From the NCBI GenBank assembly GCA_949825065.1, contig OX463848.1, positions 30,137,549-30,201,548 on the forward strand: a stretch of DNA of 64,000 nucleotides, given 5' to 3'. This DNA is from Odontocerum albicorne (lineage: Eukaryota; Arthropoda; Insecta; Trichoptera; Odontoceridae). A program made the position numbers and the translations under genes. Of the stretch, positions 1-10,583 are shown in pieces (position 1 is the first letter of the stretch; each line of letters opens with the position of its first letter). The notes beneath the pieces were generated by a model that was given only the letters and a program-made list of their open reading frames with translations, was not told the origin of the DNA and did not search any database.

Positions 1-171
1 TTACTACAAAGATAAGCGATAAATGTTCCTAACAATTACACTAGACTGCGCCGGCAAGAACTGTTCTCAATAACATACGCAAGAACGTGTGACTGTGAAT
101 ATATGTGTAACATATGTTTGTGTGTAATACATACATATACTCGTATGTATGCAAATACATTATTTTTTATT

Positions 172-172
<1 letters not shown>

Positions 173-196
<24 letters not shown>
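173..196. repeat. TA microsatellite
   Basis: Simple TA dinucleotide run followed by poly-T. The rest of 1-500 is AT-rich and shows no gene. Confidence 0.8.
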
Positions 197-203
<7 letters not shown>

Positions 204-499
204 TTATTCTATGTAATTTTTCTTTATTTTTAATGTCTTGTATTTTTCAAAGTAATTGGGCTAAGCCTGTTTTGAAAAAATAAATAAATAGAGGAAGACA
301 ATGGAAATTATAGCAGGATCAAGTGTACATTTGAAAGAAGAAAATGTAAAAAGTCATAGAAATCATAGGAACTGTATGAGAAGGTGTAAGACTGCAGCAG
401 AAGCGAAAGATGAGTGTCGCGATAGGAAAGTCTGGCGTTCTCTCCTCTCAGCCTAGCCTGACAAGATGTAGTGATGGTATGTATGTATGTACAATGCTA

Positions 500-745
500 T
501 CGCTCGATTCACCCATGGGACTCACCTGCGGACGCCTGGTTTACGACCCAGGGGTTATGGGGTTCAATTCCTGTTGGACAACATTTTTTTCAAATAAGAG
601 CTTTATTTGAAAAAACATTTTTCAAAAAAGAGTCTGGCTTTCACTTACGTCTTAATTAACATGTTTCTGGTTGGCTGGAAGAAATTTCCACGTAACAATA
701 ATCCCGTCAGGTTGGAATGTACACAACGATGCTTAATACAATATC
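500..745 (+). repeat. tRNA-derived SINE, copy A
   Basis: A polymerase III B-box-like stretch (GGTTCAATTCC, about 560-570) lies in a tRNA-like head. The body has the shared block beginning TCTGGCTTTCACTTACG (from about 632) and the 3' tail CTGGTTGGCTGGAAGAAATT (from about 667), followed by a degraded AATAA-type end. The same body and tail recur at 3765, 6105, 25965, 28940 and (inverted) 41815, which defines the family. The A box is poor in this copy. Confidence 0.7.
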
Positions 746-821
746 GTTCCTAATATGGCAATAAATTCTCGGCAGAATAATTTTAGTGCAATGAGCAACA
801 TATCAAATTTCCTTAATACTA

Positions 822-2120
822 GATTAGTCAAAAAGTTTTGAAAGCGGAAATGAAAATACATTTTTTTTTGGGGGAAATCACTTTTATTGCTCAGTATAGT
901 CTCCCATAAGATCAATACACTTGGTCCAACGATCTTCCAACTTTGTTGTCCCATCACGGAAGTGACTTTCTGGAAGGCCTGCAAAATACTCCTCTACGAC
1001 GGCTATAACCTCTTCGTTTGATGAAAAATGCTTTCCACGAAGGAATTTTTTGAGGTGTGAGAACAGCCAGAAGTCAGAGGGAGCTAAATCTGGCAAATAG
1101 GGTGGATGCTGCAACAATTCGTACCCCAATTCACTGATTTTCGCGATGGTTTTTTGAGCTGTGTGAGCAGGTGCATTGTCTTGATGAAAAATGATTTTTT
1201 TCTTCTGCAAACCGGGTCTTTTTTCACAATTTTTTTCATCCAACTGGTCCAAAAGGTCACAATAATAATCAGAGTTGATTGTCTTACCAGTTTGGAGATA
1301 ATCTATCAATAAAATTCCTTTTGCATCCCAAAAAACTGACGCTAACACCTTCTTGGCCGATTTCTGGACACGAACTCGCTTCGGAGCCAAAGTGCCTGGT
1401 TCACATCACTCCTTAGCCTCTTGTTTTGATTCAGGATCATGGTGGTAGACCCAAGTCTCATTCATAGTGATGAATCGACGCAGAAAATCCTTTTTATCCT
1501 TTCGAAATTGTTCCAAATGTTGCTCAGAAAGTCGCATTCGAACGTGTTTTTGTTGTATTGTTAGCAAATGCGGCACCCATTGTGCACACTGTTTTTTGAA
1601 ACCCAAAACTTCAGCCAAAATATGCCATGTTGTTCCATGTGAGATGCCTATGGTGTCAGCTATCACATCCACAGTCGATCGATGATCTTCCAAAACCATA
1701 TCCTGTATTTTCGCTATGATTTCTGGTGTTGATGCACTTTTTGGACGTCCTGAGCGTGGATCGTCTTCAACGCTTGTACGGCCACGAATGGCGAACACGA
1801 ATGTTTAAGAACTCCAAAACCCATCGGTGAACGGTTAGAAATGAAGGAGAAGACTCCTTTAATACTTTCACCATCTTTGCATGAATCTCAGTAGCCGATA
1901 AACCTTCCAAAACAAAGAATTTAATCACTGCACGATATTCGGATTTTTCCATTGTTAAAAAATACACGTTAACTTCAAATGGCTTGTAAACAAAGAATGA
2001 ATGACAGATCGAAATGAAATTTTGAGTACGTTCTTATGAAAGATGAAATATTAAAATGGCGTAGAAATTTTGGTTTTCTACTGCTCCATAGATGTCGCTT
2101 TCAAAACTTTTTGACTAACC
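822..2120 (-). mobile_element. mariner element, inactivated, complete ends
   Basis: About 1.3 kb. Terminal inverted repeats begin G(A/G)TTAGTCAAAAAGTTTTG at both ends and are flanked by TA duplications at 820-821 and 2121-2122, the mariner target site. It carries one degenerate transposase gene on the minus strand (separate entry). The TIRs are well preserved but the gene is dead, so it could only move in trans. Confidence 0.93.
889..1952 (-). pseudogene. mariner transposase pseudogene
   Basis: The conceptual protein starts MEKSEYRAVIKFF and ends GDYTEQ, the full extent of a mariner transposase: paired helix-turn-helix DNA-binding half, then a DD34D catalytic core. Three lesions are visible. 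A frameshift lies near 1770-1800. The codon expected for Trp after PESKQ is TGA (1406-1408). The first catalytic Asp is replaced by Asn in the motif FITMNETW (codon 1460-1462), where related transposases read TMDETW. The second (FHQDNAPAH) and third (PDLAPSDFWLF) Asp motifs remain. This is a different mariner lineage from the copies at 23, 30, 48, 59 and 61 kb. Confidence 0.9.
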
Positions 2121-2122
2121 TA

Positions 2123-3540
2123 GTATTTTATTTACACAACTTGTAGACGATCTGATTGTGTCGCCTTATCGCTCCTTACCTCTAGCGTTACAGCATAGAA
2201 ATGTCGTCAAAAGCTCGATGAGAATAAATACTTAAATTACGTACAAAAATAATGTCCATCACATACGAATAAGACAATCCACAGCACAATGATACAAGGC
2301 TCCCCTTTTGATATCATCTTTCATGGTCAAGTCAATATGTTTCATATCTTGGAGTTTAGAAGGAAAAAATACTTTTAAAAAGCTGGATTTTTGTTCAGAC
2401 CTTTGAGTCGAGTCCATAGTAGTTAAAAGTCCCCATCGATCAGACTGATATTTAGTTCATTCATTGTATAGGAAAATTGGACCCGAAAATATTTTTTGCT
2501 TATTTCTCGAAAACGGAAGAATTTGCAGGAAAAGATACAAAAATTGAGAACATATACTTTTATGTTTCATGTTTGGTCAAAAGTTGAAGCATTTTCAAAG
2601 ACCAATTTTTTTTAAACAAAACTATTATTCCTTTATGTATAACTTGCTCACCGCAATTATTTTACTACGCCATTTATCAGTACCGATATACCGTATGAAC
2701 AAGTATTGTTTCTCAGATCATTTTGTTTGCTATCGTGGTGAAGACGACTTACTGCTTACTATCTTTCCAGCCGTAACTCTATCTCAGCTGTAACGCTCCG
2801 AAGCATATAGTTGGCAACCCTGCTTATCATAACGAATGGTGCTTGCTACCCAAGTAGAAAACTGTTCAACGGCTTCTTAAAAAGCAGAGCTATAATAAAT
2901 GCATAAAAACCGCTCTACATTTAATTAGCCGTATATATACTCGTATTTTCGATCAGCGAGTTAATATATGTTTTGCTTGCCTTGCTTGATATGCACAAGA
3001 CATTACGTATACAGTTAACACACTGTCTCAGGTAGGATTCAGATGAAAATTTCGTATTGCTAAATAGCATACTTACTCACATAGAATATAGATCAAATCG
3101 CTACTATTACGAAATCAATTTAAACTCGTATCTCGTGAGACCAGATCCAGTTTTTGAATTTTAACCTTTGTCCCTTTGTGGAAGAATGTCATGTCACAGA
3201 TGTTGAATGCTTTTCTAGAAAATATATAATTAAACGAAAGGCTAGACTGCACCTTCTGTTGGAATGTTGTATAGAATTTTCCATTTCTTCTCAATTCAGA
3301 ACATTATTTATTTTGCTAATCAGTGTTATGTAAAAAATATCACACATACACTTTTGAAATTTTGAGACGCCTATGTTTTTAATCAAGGTACACATTTCTA
3401 GAATGTATAAATTTTAAGCTTATTAAACAAAAACCCTTTAAAATCATTTTTTTTTTCGAAAAAAGAAAAAAAAACAGAAATTTGTAATTTCAAAAAACAT
3501 ATTGTTTGTTCCTTTTTTGGTTGAATATTATAATGTTCTG
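2123..3540. other. AT-rich intergenic stretch
   Basis: No coding region, tRNA or clear repeat recognised on either strand. The missing first exon of eIF3i could lie here, but I found no match to a WD40 N-terminus. Confidence 0.5.
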
Positions 3541-3760
3541 TATGAAGGAGATCCAGGAACCGTCTAGTGGAGAACACCCCTAGGCACCGTGACCTGACGC
3601 ATGAGCGGGCACCGCGCACCGCAGCCCGCAGCGTGACTGGTCTTGTTCTGGCCGATGTCGGGCGCCAGCCACCTCGGGCCGCTTCACGCTGCTTACCTTT
3701 CGAGGGTAACGAGTCAAGAGCCGAGCTGCGACCGCTGGACTTATTGTGATGTTTCATTGC
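3541..3760. other. GC-rich, CpG-rich island
   Basis: About 220 bp with GC content and CpG density far above the surroundings. Both strands are open over much of it (minus about 110 codons from 3757; plus about 60 codons from 3567) and both translations are Arg/Ala-rich, as expected from composition alone. It lies 370 bp upstream of the eIF3i gap, so it could be that gene's promoter region. It could also be part of an unrecognised repeat, because a SINE starts immediately after it. Confidence 0.45.
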
Positions 3761-3764
3761 GAAT

Positions 3765-3927
3765 AATTAGAACGACCTACGTGGCATAGTTGATAAAACA
3801 CTTCGTCAGCCGATCTGTAGGTTGCCGGTTCGATTCCCGTAGGTATCCAGTTTTTCAAATAGGGTTCCAGTCTGATTTTCACTTACGATCACTTTAACAC
3901 CTATTTTGGTGATGGAAAGAGATTACC
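3765..3927 (+). repeat. tRNA-derived SINE, copy B, cut by assembly gap
   Basis: A-box-like TGGCATAGTTGATAA and B-box GGTTCGATTCCC are correctly ordered and spaced for a tRNA head. The body block TCTGATTTTCACTTACG follows, then the first bases of the 3' tail (GGTGATGGAAAGAGATTACC) run into the Ns. The gap therefore starts inside a repeat, which may explain it. Confidence 0.85.
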
Positions 3928-4127
3928 NNNNNNNNNNNNNNNNNNNNNNNNNNNNNNNNNNNNNNNNNNNNNNNNNNNNNNNNNNNNNNNNNNNNNNNNN
4001 NNNNNNNNNNNNNNNNNNNNNNNNNNNNNNNNNNNNNNNNNNNNNNNNNNNNNNNNNNNNNNNNNNNNNNNNNNNNNNNNNNNNNNNNNNNNNNNNNNNN
4101 NNNNNNNNNNNNNNNNNNNNNNNNNNN
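3928..4127. other. assembly gap (200 N)
   Basis: Run of exactly 200 Ns; the length is probably nominal. It removes the end of a SINE and the 5' part of the eIF3i coding sequence visible on its right side. Confidence 0.99.
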
Positions 4128-4960
4128 GAGTAGTATGGTGTATCGACGTCAACTGGCATTCCAACAATGTTATCACAGGAGGAGGTGACAGTTCCTGCCG
4201 CTTGTGGGATTGCGAAACCGGTAAAGAAATCGGAACAATAAACACCAATTCCTCGGTGCGTACATGCGCTTTTAGCTACAGTGCAAACCAAGCGGCATAT
4301 TCCACCGACAAGGCCATGAAACAGCCTTGTGAAGTATTCATAATCGATACCCGCAGCGTTGACGATACGATCAGCACTCAGTCTCCAATTCTCAAGTGGG
4401 AAGTGAACGACCATAAGGTTACCTCCGTCTTGTGGGGATCACTGGATGAAGTTTTGATAACTGGTCACGAAAATGGTGAAATCAGGCAGTGGGACTTGAG
4501 AACTGGAAAGAAAATTCATACAATCAAGGAGCATGTTGGCAGCATAAACGATATGCAAATGTCTAGAGATAGCACAATGTTTGTTACAGCTAGTAAAGAT
4601 CACACAGCCAAATTATTTGACTCTAGTTCTTTAGAGTTGTTAAAGGAATATCAGACTGAAAGACCTGTGAACTCTGCGGCTATTAGCCCAATTCTGGATC
4701 ATGTTGTATTGGGAGGAGGTCAAGATGTTATGGAAGTAACAACAACATCCACAAGGCATGGTAAATTTGACTCGAGATTCTTCCATATGGTATTTGAAGA
4801 GGAGTTTGGCAGAGTAAAGGGTCACTTTGGTCCTATCAATAGTTTGGCTTTTCACCCTGATGGAAAGAGTTATGCCTCTGGAGGAGAAGACGGATTTACA
4901 CGTGTCCATACATTTGATCAATCATACTTTGATTATTCATTCGATTATACTAGAGATTAA
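4128..4960 (+). CDS. eIF3i: eukaryotic translation initiation factor 3 subunit I (5' partial)
   Basis: WD40 subunit of the eIF3 complex (TRIP-1 in older literature), which helps load the 43S pre-initiation complex on mRNA in the cytoplasm. The open frame leaves the gap in the codon of the first Val of [11 protein letters not shown] and runs uninterrupted for 276 residues to a TAA at 4958-4960. Family landmarks in order are [68 protein letters not shown], then [16 protein letters not shown] and [14 protein letters not shown] near the C-terminus. These are successive WD repeats of a seven-blade propeller. Family members are about 325 residues, so roughly the first 54 are missing (first blade, at or upstream of the gap). 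The visible part is a single exon. No neighbour suggests co-regulation. Confidence 0.97.
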
Positions 4961-5007
4961 ATATTCTGCTTATACAGGTACACACAGGATTCAAACATTT
5001 TTATGTT

Positions 5008-5013
5008 AATAAA
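5008..5013 (+). terminator. candidate polyadenylation signal of eIF3i
   Basis: AATAAA 48 bases after the stop codon of eIF3i. Placement is typical of a short insect 3' UTR. Confidence 0.6.
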
Positions 5014-5344
5014 TTGTAATCTGAATATAATTTACAGTTTTGTTTCTCCTTCCCATATCCTAGGTATTTTTACGAACAAAAATTTGTATCCACTTCTGAA
5101 ATTAAATTAAATCATTCAAAATAAGTTTGAACACTAAGATATGTTTTTATTTTTGACATGTAATATTTAACAATACCATTTTTAGGTCTTTATAAGGAGT
5201 TACAACTGCCATTATCATAATGTTAGTGTTATATGTTTTTATTTATTGATAGAGAGACTATAATCAAAACACAAGTTTAAAAAAGATAGTATATAAGTAC
5301 AGTATCTATTTATTCATATTGCTCTTTCTAGAGCAGTAATGATC

Positions 5345-5700
5345 ACTGGACTTGATCTTGTGAGCAAATTAATGGTATTGTAGATAAACATGATACCATT
5401 TCTGCTATACTGCTGAAGTGAGCTATTGGTTGCATTCCTGCTATACTGCCGAAGTGAGCTATACTGTTGCTTGCATTATTTACTAGGTTTATAGATCATG
5501 TTAATGGTCTGCCTCGGAAGTATTCTATTTTCCCTTGGATCAATATTCTCCATCGTATCTTTCTATCTGATAATTGATCTGAGGCTTCGCATTATAGTTC
5601 TTTCAGAATTGAATGTGTTCTACGTGCTGTCCAAGGTACATGCAACATATGTTGCCAGCAACACATCTCCAAGGCGTTAATCGTCTTGCATTCCTTTTCT
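5345..5700 (-). mobile_element. LINE remnant, C-terminal region of ORF2
   Basis: The minus-strand translation, with stops and frameshifts, reads LEMCCWQHMLHVPWTARRTH and then a weak match to the following domain. This is the region downstream of reverse transcriptase in many non-LTR elements (typical form: FEMWCYRRML..SWTDRVTN). A 40-bp imperfect duplication is embedded at 5399-5475. The 5' part of this stretch resembles 63275-63420. Confidence 0.55.
5399..5475. repeat. two-copy tandem duplication
   Basis: Two imperfect copies of a unit of about 40 bp containing CTGCTATACTGC(T/C)GAAGTGAG. Confidence 0.75.
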
Positions 5701-6104
5701 TTCAATATTCATGTTTTGGCATCATAGAAGATTGAGAAAATCAATGTTCTTACAAGTTTTACTTTGGTAAAACTGGTAATATTCCTCTCTCCACTTGTTC
5801 TTCAGCTTTTCCATTGTTGACTATGTAATGACACTTCTTTTTTTAACGGTGTATGTTATTATTTCTTTCTAATTGTGTAATTTTTAGATTTTGTTGCACT
5901 GTTAGTGTACAGAAATTCTTACCTATTGATGGTTCAGTCGTATCTTATCCCAAGTTACTAAATTCTTGAGTGACAGTATTATTATTAAGATAGAATTAAA
6001 TGTCACTTATTGATTTTTGAAATGAAACTTATTTAACACAAAATGCATGTGAGAAAGTAAATTCTAAATGCTTTATCTGATCTTGTGCCAGCCAAGATAT
6101 TTTG

Positions 6105-6320
6105 ATAACCTCCATGGCCTAGTTGGTAAGACATGTATCTTCCAACCTGTGTGTTGTGGATTTGATTCCATTTGGTACCTAATTTTTTGTAAGGTTATCA
6201 ATCTGGTTTTCACTTCTAGCCTGTACCATATTTCTAGTTTGTTTTAAGAAATTCCCTCATGCTTATAAACAAGCTACGTTGCACAGCATACAATGAAAGT
6301 TTAATACAATACATGGAAAT
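6105..6320 (+). repeat. tRNA-derived SINE, copy C (degenerate)
   Basis: A-box TGGCCTAGTTGGTAAGA and B-box-like GGATTTGATTCC form a good tRNA-type head. The shared body TCTGGTTTTCACTTC and a degraded tail (about 6230-6315, ending near TTTAATACAATAC) follow. Confidence 0.8.
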
Positions 6321-6579
6321 TATTAATACAAATGTATTTAATCTCTCCCAGTTCTATTGAAATGATGCATATTAACAAAATATTTGAGATATGTATTTTG
6401 AGCGGTTAGTAAAAATGCATTTTTAAGTTTCTTAACAGATAAATGTGTCACTTGACAATAATTTACGAAAGTTAAATGTACTCGATAAAATTTTCAAAAC
6501 AAGTGCAAAATTCACCTTTGAAATTTCTATCAAATTCTTAGATTTTTCTCATCATATGTTAAATTAAGAATACCACAAA

Positions 6580-7260
6580 ATACTTCTTTCCAGATCAGTT
6601 TTCAATTCGGCACTCTACATCTTACTAAATTAGGCCGAGTCTGGGAATATCTCTATCTTAACACCAGTGTACGGTAAAAATGGTCTCATTCATCGAGTGC
6701 CTCTTGATCAGCTACCAGGCAGCATCCTCAATACATGACCCAACAACCTTCAAGGCATCACTCTTATTTTGGTGGTTAGACTACTACTGGGTTCAAAGAT
6801 GAACCATCTTATTCATTACCTGATATCCATTATCCTCCCAAGGCATCTTCTTAAGTGAGGAGTCTTCTGTTTTGGGGCTAAGAAACTAAACAATATTACA
6901 GGTGCCAAATAGTCTATCTACACTTCATTATTGGCATACAGACTGAGAAGTCCAATATGGCCTTCATATTGTTGAAGACTAAGGTTACATAGGTGAAATT
7001 ATTTTCAGGCGCTGGTCTGGAAAGAGTTACGTTTCATGTGATGAAGTAACAAAATTTGTCATAAAAAGGCAATTTGTGGTTTTCACAAGTAAAATATATT
7101 AAATTGAAAAGTGCTACTACACCACAATTATGGCTCAATCATTAGCCTCAAGTAGAACACTTCTGCATTTGAAGTATGCGGATCAATTAAATAGATGGAA
7201 TGTAGTCTGCTGTTCTCTGCGCATGCCAAGTGTCTCCACCGAACTAGGCATATGTGACTC
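6580..7260 (-). mobile_element. possible helicase-type element remnant
   Basis: A minus-strand fragment near 7145-7215 reads IDPHTSNAEVFYLRLM, resembling the conserved xERFYLRLLL segment of PIF1/Helitron-type helicases. A weaker, broken reading frame continues towards 6600. No termini are seen. This may be a Helitron remnant or chance similarity. Confidence 0.25.
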
Positions 7261-7988
7261 ATCTCTTTTCCCTTAAGTCAAGATACCGGGGGAATCTGTT
7301 TTGAGTCAGTAATGAGAGGAAGACAATCAACAGAGCTTCTAAAACAACGGACAATCCTACAACTTAGGAAAAGTATAAGTTATTTCTTGAATCTTAGAAA
7401 AGACGTTTGTTTTACTTTGTGGTGTCATGTTTATAAATTTTTAATAAAATAAATAAAACACCTTTTTTTTATTCACTATTGTTTTATTTGAGTTCACTAC
7501 CGGTTTCAAAGACCTTCGTCTTCCTTGTGTAATTATGCCTAAAATACATTTTTTCAAATTGTAACAGATACAGGAAAGGGGGAGAGTAGCTAATAAGGGG
7601 AGGGGAGTAGTTGGCGTCAAAAGGATGGCTTTTAAATGGGAAACATATATAGCAGAAGACTATTATTGAAATTAACTTGATTGTTTATAATATTGCGACT
7701 TAATTAAATCTCCAGAGTTTCTAAGTTTATTTATTTATTTTACACATGACAAGAAATATACACAATTTGCGAAAAAAAAACGACAGGTAATTTAATTTGG
7801 ACACAATTTTAATGGATCTGGGTTTGTTGCCTTTCATTTGTCGTATCCCCAGTAAACTAGGATTTTGCCCATATCTCACTGAGGACATATAGCATGAAAA
7901 AATAAATCTATACTTCTTTCCGATTTTTGATTATATAAAACCCCGTTGCACATTCTCATCAACCTGACAAACAGTGACACTCAATTAC
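7260..7988. other. AT-rich stretch without recognised feature
   Basis: No gene or clear repeat recognised. Confidence 0.5.
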
Positions 7989-10382
7989 ATATCGCTACCC
8001 TAATTTGTAAATTGCTAACTCCATAAATACCAACTTTACTGGGCGGCAATAAAACTGCATAACTATTCTAAATTAAATCTTATTGGTATTTTTTTTGTAC
8101 TAAAATATTAAGACGACCAAGAGATACACTACAAGTTAAAAAAAGTTAAATATCATTATATCATCATGATTTTATCGATAATTATTGGAGTTCGCAACTT
8201 TGCGATGGTGAATATTTAAAAATTATTGTAGGAGTTAGCAAAATAGCATGTAAATATTATTTTTTACTGTGGAGGTCTCCTAATATTGAAAAACAAATAA
8301 TTTTAGGTATTTTATTTAGATATAAACAATGCAAGAGTGATGATAAAAGACACAAATCAAACAATATAAAACAAGTTATAAAAATATAAATTATAAAAAC
8401 AAAGGTTATGTATGCACAATTTTGTTTTATAATATAATATTGAAACATTAGATTTTGGGGCCAGGACAGCTTATTATTATAGATCCATGGTGAACACATA
8501 AGTTTGTTCTTCTTTGTCTTTGTTTTTTTTCATTTCTGGCTTATTCTTTCTTCCGTTGGTGTAGTTCGTACTCAGTGGCCGAAAAATGATTTTGTTCATG
8601 AGTAGTACATTTGTCACATGCATCTTTTTCAGGTTGGAAACCCCCTAAATCAGCCCTTTCAAAATGTTTGAATATAATAAAGATGAGAGAGATGTTGTAA
8701 TATCTCTTGTTGTGCACCATTCGGTTTTATAAAAAATATAAAGTTCTGATTTTGACCTCCATTCGGGCAACAAGTAATTTTTGGAAGTAATTTTTCGGCA
8801 GAAATGGGGCTCCATTTTTGGCAACTAATTAAAAAAGTTTGTAAGATTCTCATAAGCTTCCACAAATCGATTATTGTTGCTTTTTTTAAACAATAATTGC
8901 CATTTGTAATTCTAAATTACCGCTTTTCTTCTTCCAGTTTAATACTGTCATCCTATTTAAATGTAATGTAAGCAAAAACATCGTTTTGCATAGCTGTATG
9001 TCAGAATCATTCTGTCTTAGAAAATATGTTGTAGACGACACTTTACTGGATTTTTCCAGATCTGTTCAACCCCTCGATCTTTTTACCGGTAAAACTTTCA
9101 TTAGCCCATCTGCATAAATTCGTTGTTCTTTCCAATTCAAGTCCCAAAATTGGTTTAAAATGTTCATTCTGTCCTTATCCGATATAGAATAACACTTCAA
9201 GACACCTTTTTCAGAAACATGAAATTTACACCTTTTTTAAAGTTTTTTTATCATTCTTCGGTATTTTATTATTCAATGATCCATTGTTTTCCTTTTTTTC
9301 TGCTTAAATATCTTTTTCCTTTCTCCCTGCTTGCTTTATTCTTAGAAGAGAACCAAGAAGAACTATCTACGTCACACCTTTTCTTTCTTACTTTTTTCGT
9401 AGGTTGAAGTGGTCCATTATAATAATTTGAATCTGAATTATGTGAATACGGCACTAATGAAATTTGGACTCCTTGGCTTTCGTCATCACTTAAAATGTCA
9501 TCAATGGTGTTAAATACCATCTCGGATTGTGTTATCAGTTCAGTCGAATTTTGTACAATATCCGTATTATTATAATTACTTTTGACAAATCTTCTGAGTA
9601 GTATCCGTATTTACATAATATTATGTGATTTCTGCATTATCACTATCAACGACTAACATTGGCAATTCCATGAATGAATTTGGACTTTCTTGAAAACCAT
9701 CACTCATACGATTTTCTTCATCACTTTTACGATTTTCTTGATTACTCCTTCGATTTTCTGTCACTAAGCCAACCATAATTTTTCCTCTGCTATTCATCTA
9801 TAAAAATAGACAATACTTATAAAAGTATTTTAATGCTTCAAATATTCATATTCATTTAAATAAACACAATTTTGTTTAAACCCACCCAGTAATAATTAAA
9901 ATGCAAAGTTGATGACTCCTGCTGAGTCATAATGCAACACGATGTTTTACATGTGTTGAAACATTGCTAACTCCCTTAGATGAATAAAATGAAATATTGA
10001 GTCATAAATAAGGGGAAAAAACTTCAAATTATCTTAACAAAATAGTGCTTATACTTATATTCATAGGAAATAATGCATTTTTTTTTCAAAATAGCGTAAC
10101 CGAACTCACCTTTGAAATTAAATATTTTGAACACTACCACAATGCTACTTGATTCTAATGGATTCACATACAAAATGGTGGAGTTACACATTTTGCAGTG
10201 TTGGAATTGGTAGCATTGGAGTTATCAATTTTTCTTGAGGCGTTTTTTAAGGCACTTTCAATGATTGTGGACATGTAAAATTTTTATAGCATGTGCATTT
10301 GAATGTCGAGAACAAAATGCAATTGTTAAGTCATTTTTCGACAAAAGTGGAGTTAGCAATTTACAAATTAGGGTAGCGATAT
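7989..10382 (-). mobile_element. DNA transposon of uncertain superfamily, 35-bp perfect TIRs
   Basis: Perfect 35-bp inverted repeats at 7989-8023 and 10348-10382, starting ATATCGCTACCCTAATTTG. If the outer ATAT is a 4-bp target duplication, the element proper is 7993-10378. The motif GGAGTTAGCAA and close variants occurs seven times, concentrated towards both ends (8012, 8187, 8231, 9964, 10180, 10218, 10349), like subterminal transposase-binding sites. The single degenerate gene inside is described separately. I cannot assign the superfamily. A 4-bp duplication would suit a Sola-like element, but that is only a guess. Confidence 0.85.
8480..9797 (-). pseudogene. degenerate transposon-borne protein, catalytic end missing
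   Basis: Reads from an ATG at 9797 (MNSRGKIMVGLVTEN, then three heptads ENRRSNQ/ENRKSDE/ENRMSDG), through a basic segment (RKKRCDVDSSSWFSSKNKAS, about 9350-9400), to PKMEPHFCRK (about 8800) and TYVFTMDL (about 8480), with several frameshifts and stops. The order of an N-terminal acidic tail, a Lys/Arg-rich patch, a segment like ESHYCR...YL and then VFTFDL matches a multi-copy family of uncharacterised insect proteins that I recall only in outline. The part after VFTMDL, where the nuclease core would continue, is absent, so the copy is internally deleted as well as mutated. Confidence 0.55.
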
Positions 10383-10583
10383 GTATACATCAAATCCCTC
10401 ACACTTTATCACTCCAGATAGACCAAAATGTTCATCCCACAATCAACCGCACATAATCATTAAAAAAAAACACCACACTCCAGAGTTCATTGCAATACAT
10501 AAATATTTGTTTTCATAGAACATTTCCGTATTAGGAGGTATTTTATATTTCACACACAGACAGCACTACTCACAATAACTTAA

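Noticed and set aside
3398..3757. 119-codon Arg-rich minus-strand frame
   Set aside because: GC-rich sequence without stops on either strand; composition alone explains it, and the end of the frame runs into AT-rich noncoding sequence.
3771..3850. Possible functional tRNA gene
   Set aside because: A and B boxes are present, but the sequence does not close a cloverleaf acceptor stem and continues into a body and tail shared with other dispersed copies, so it is a SINE head.
9219..9407. Hydrophobic plus-strand frame that looks like a membrane protein
   Set aside because: It is the antisense of the Lys-rich segment of the transposon protein on the minus strand; T-rich antisense reads as Phe/Leu.
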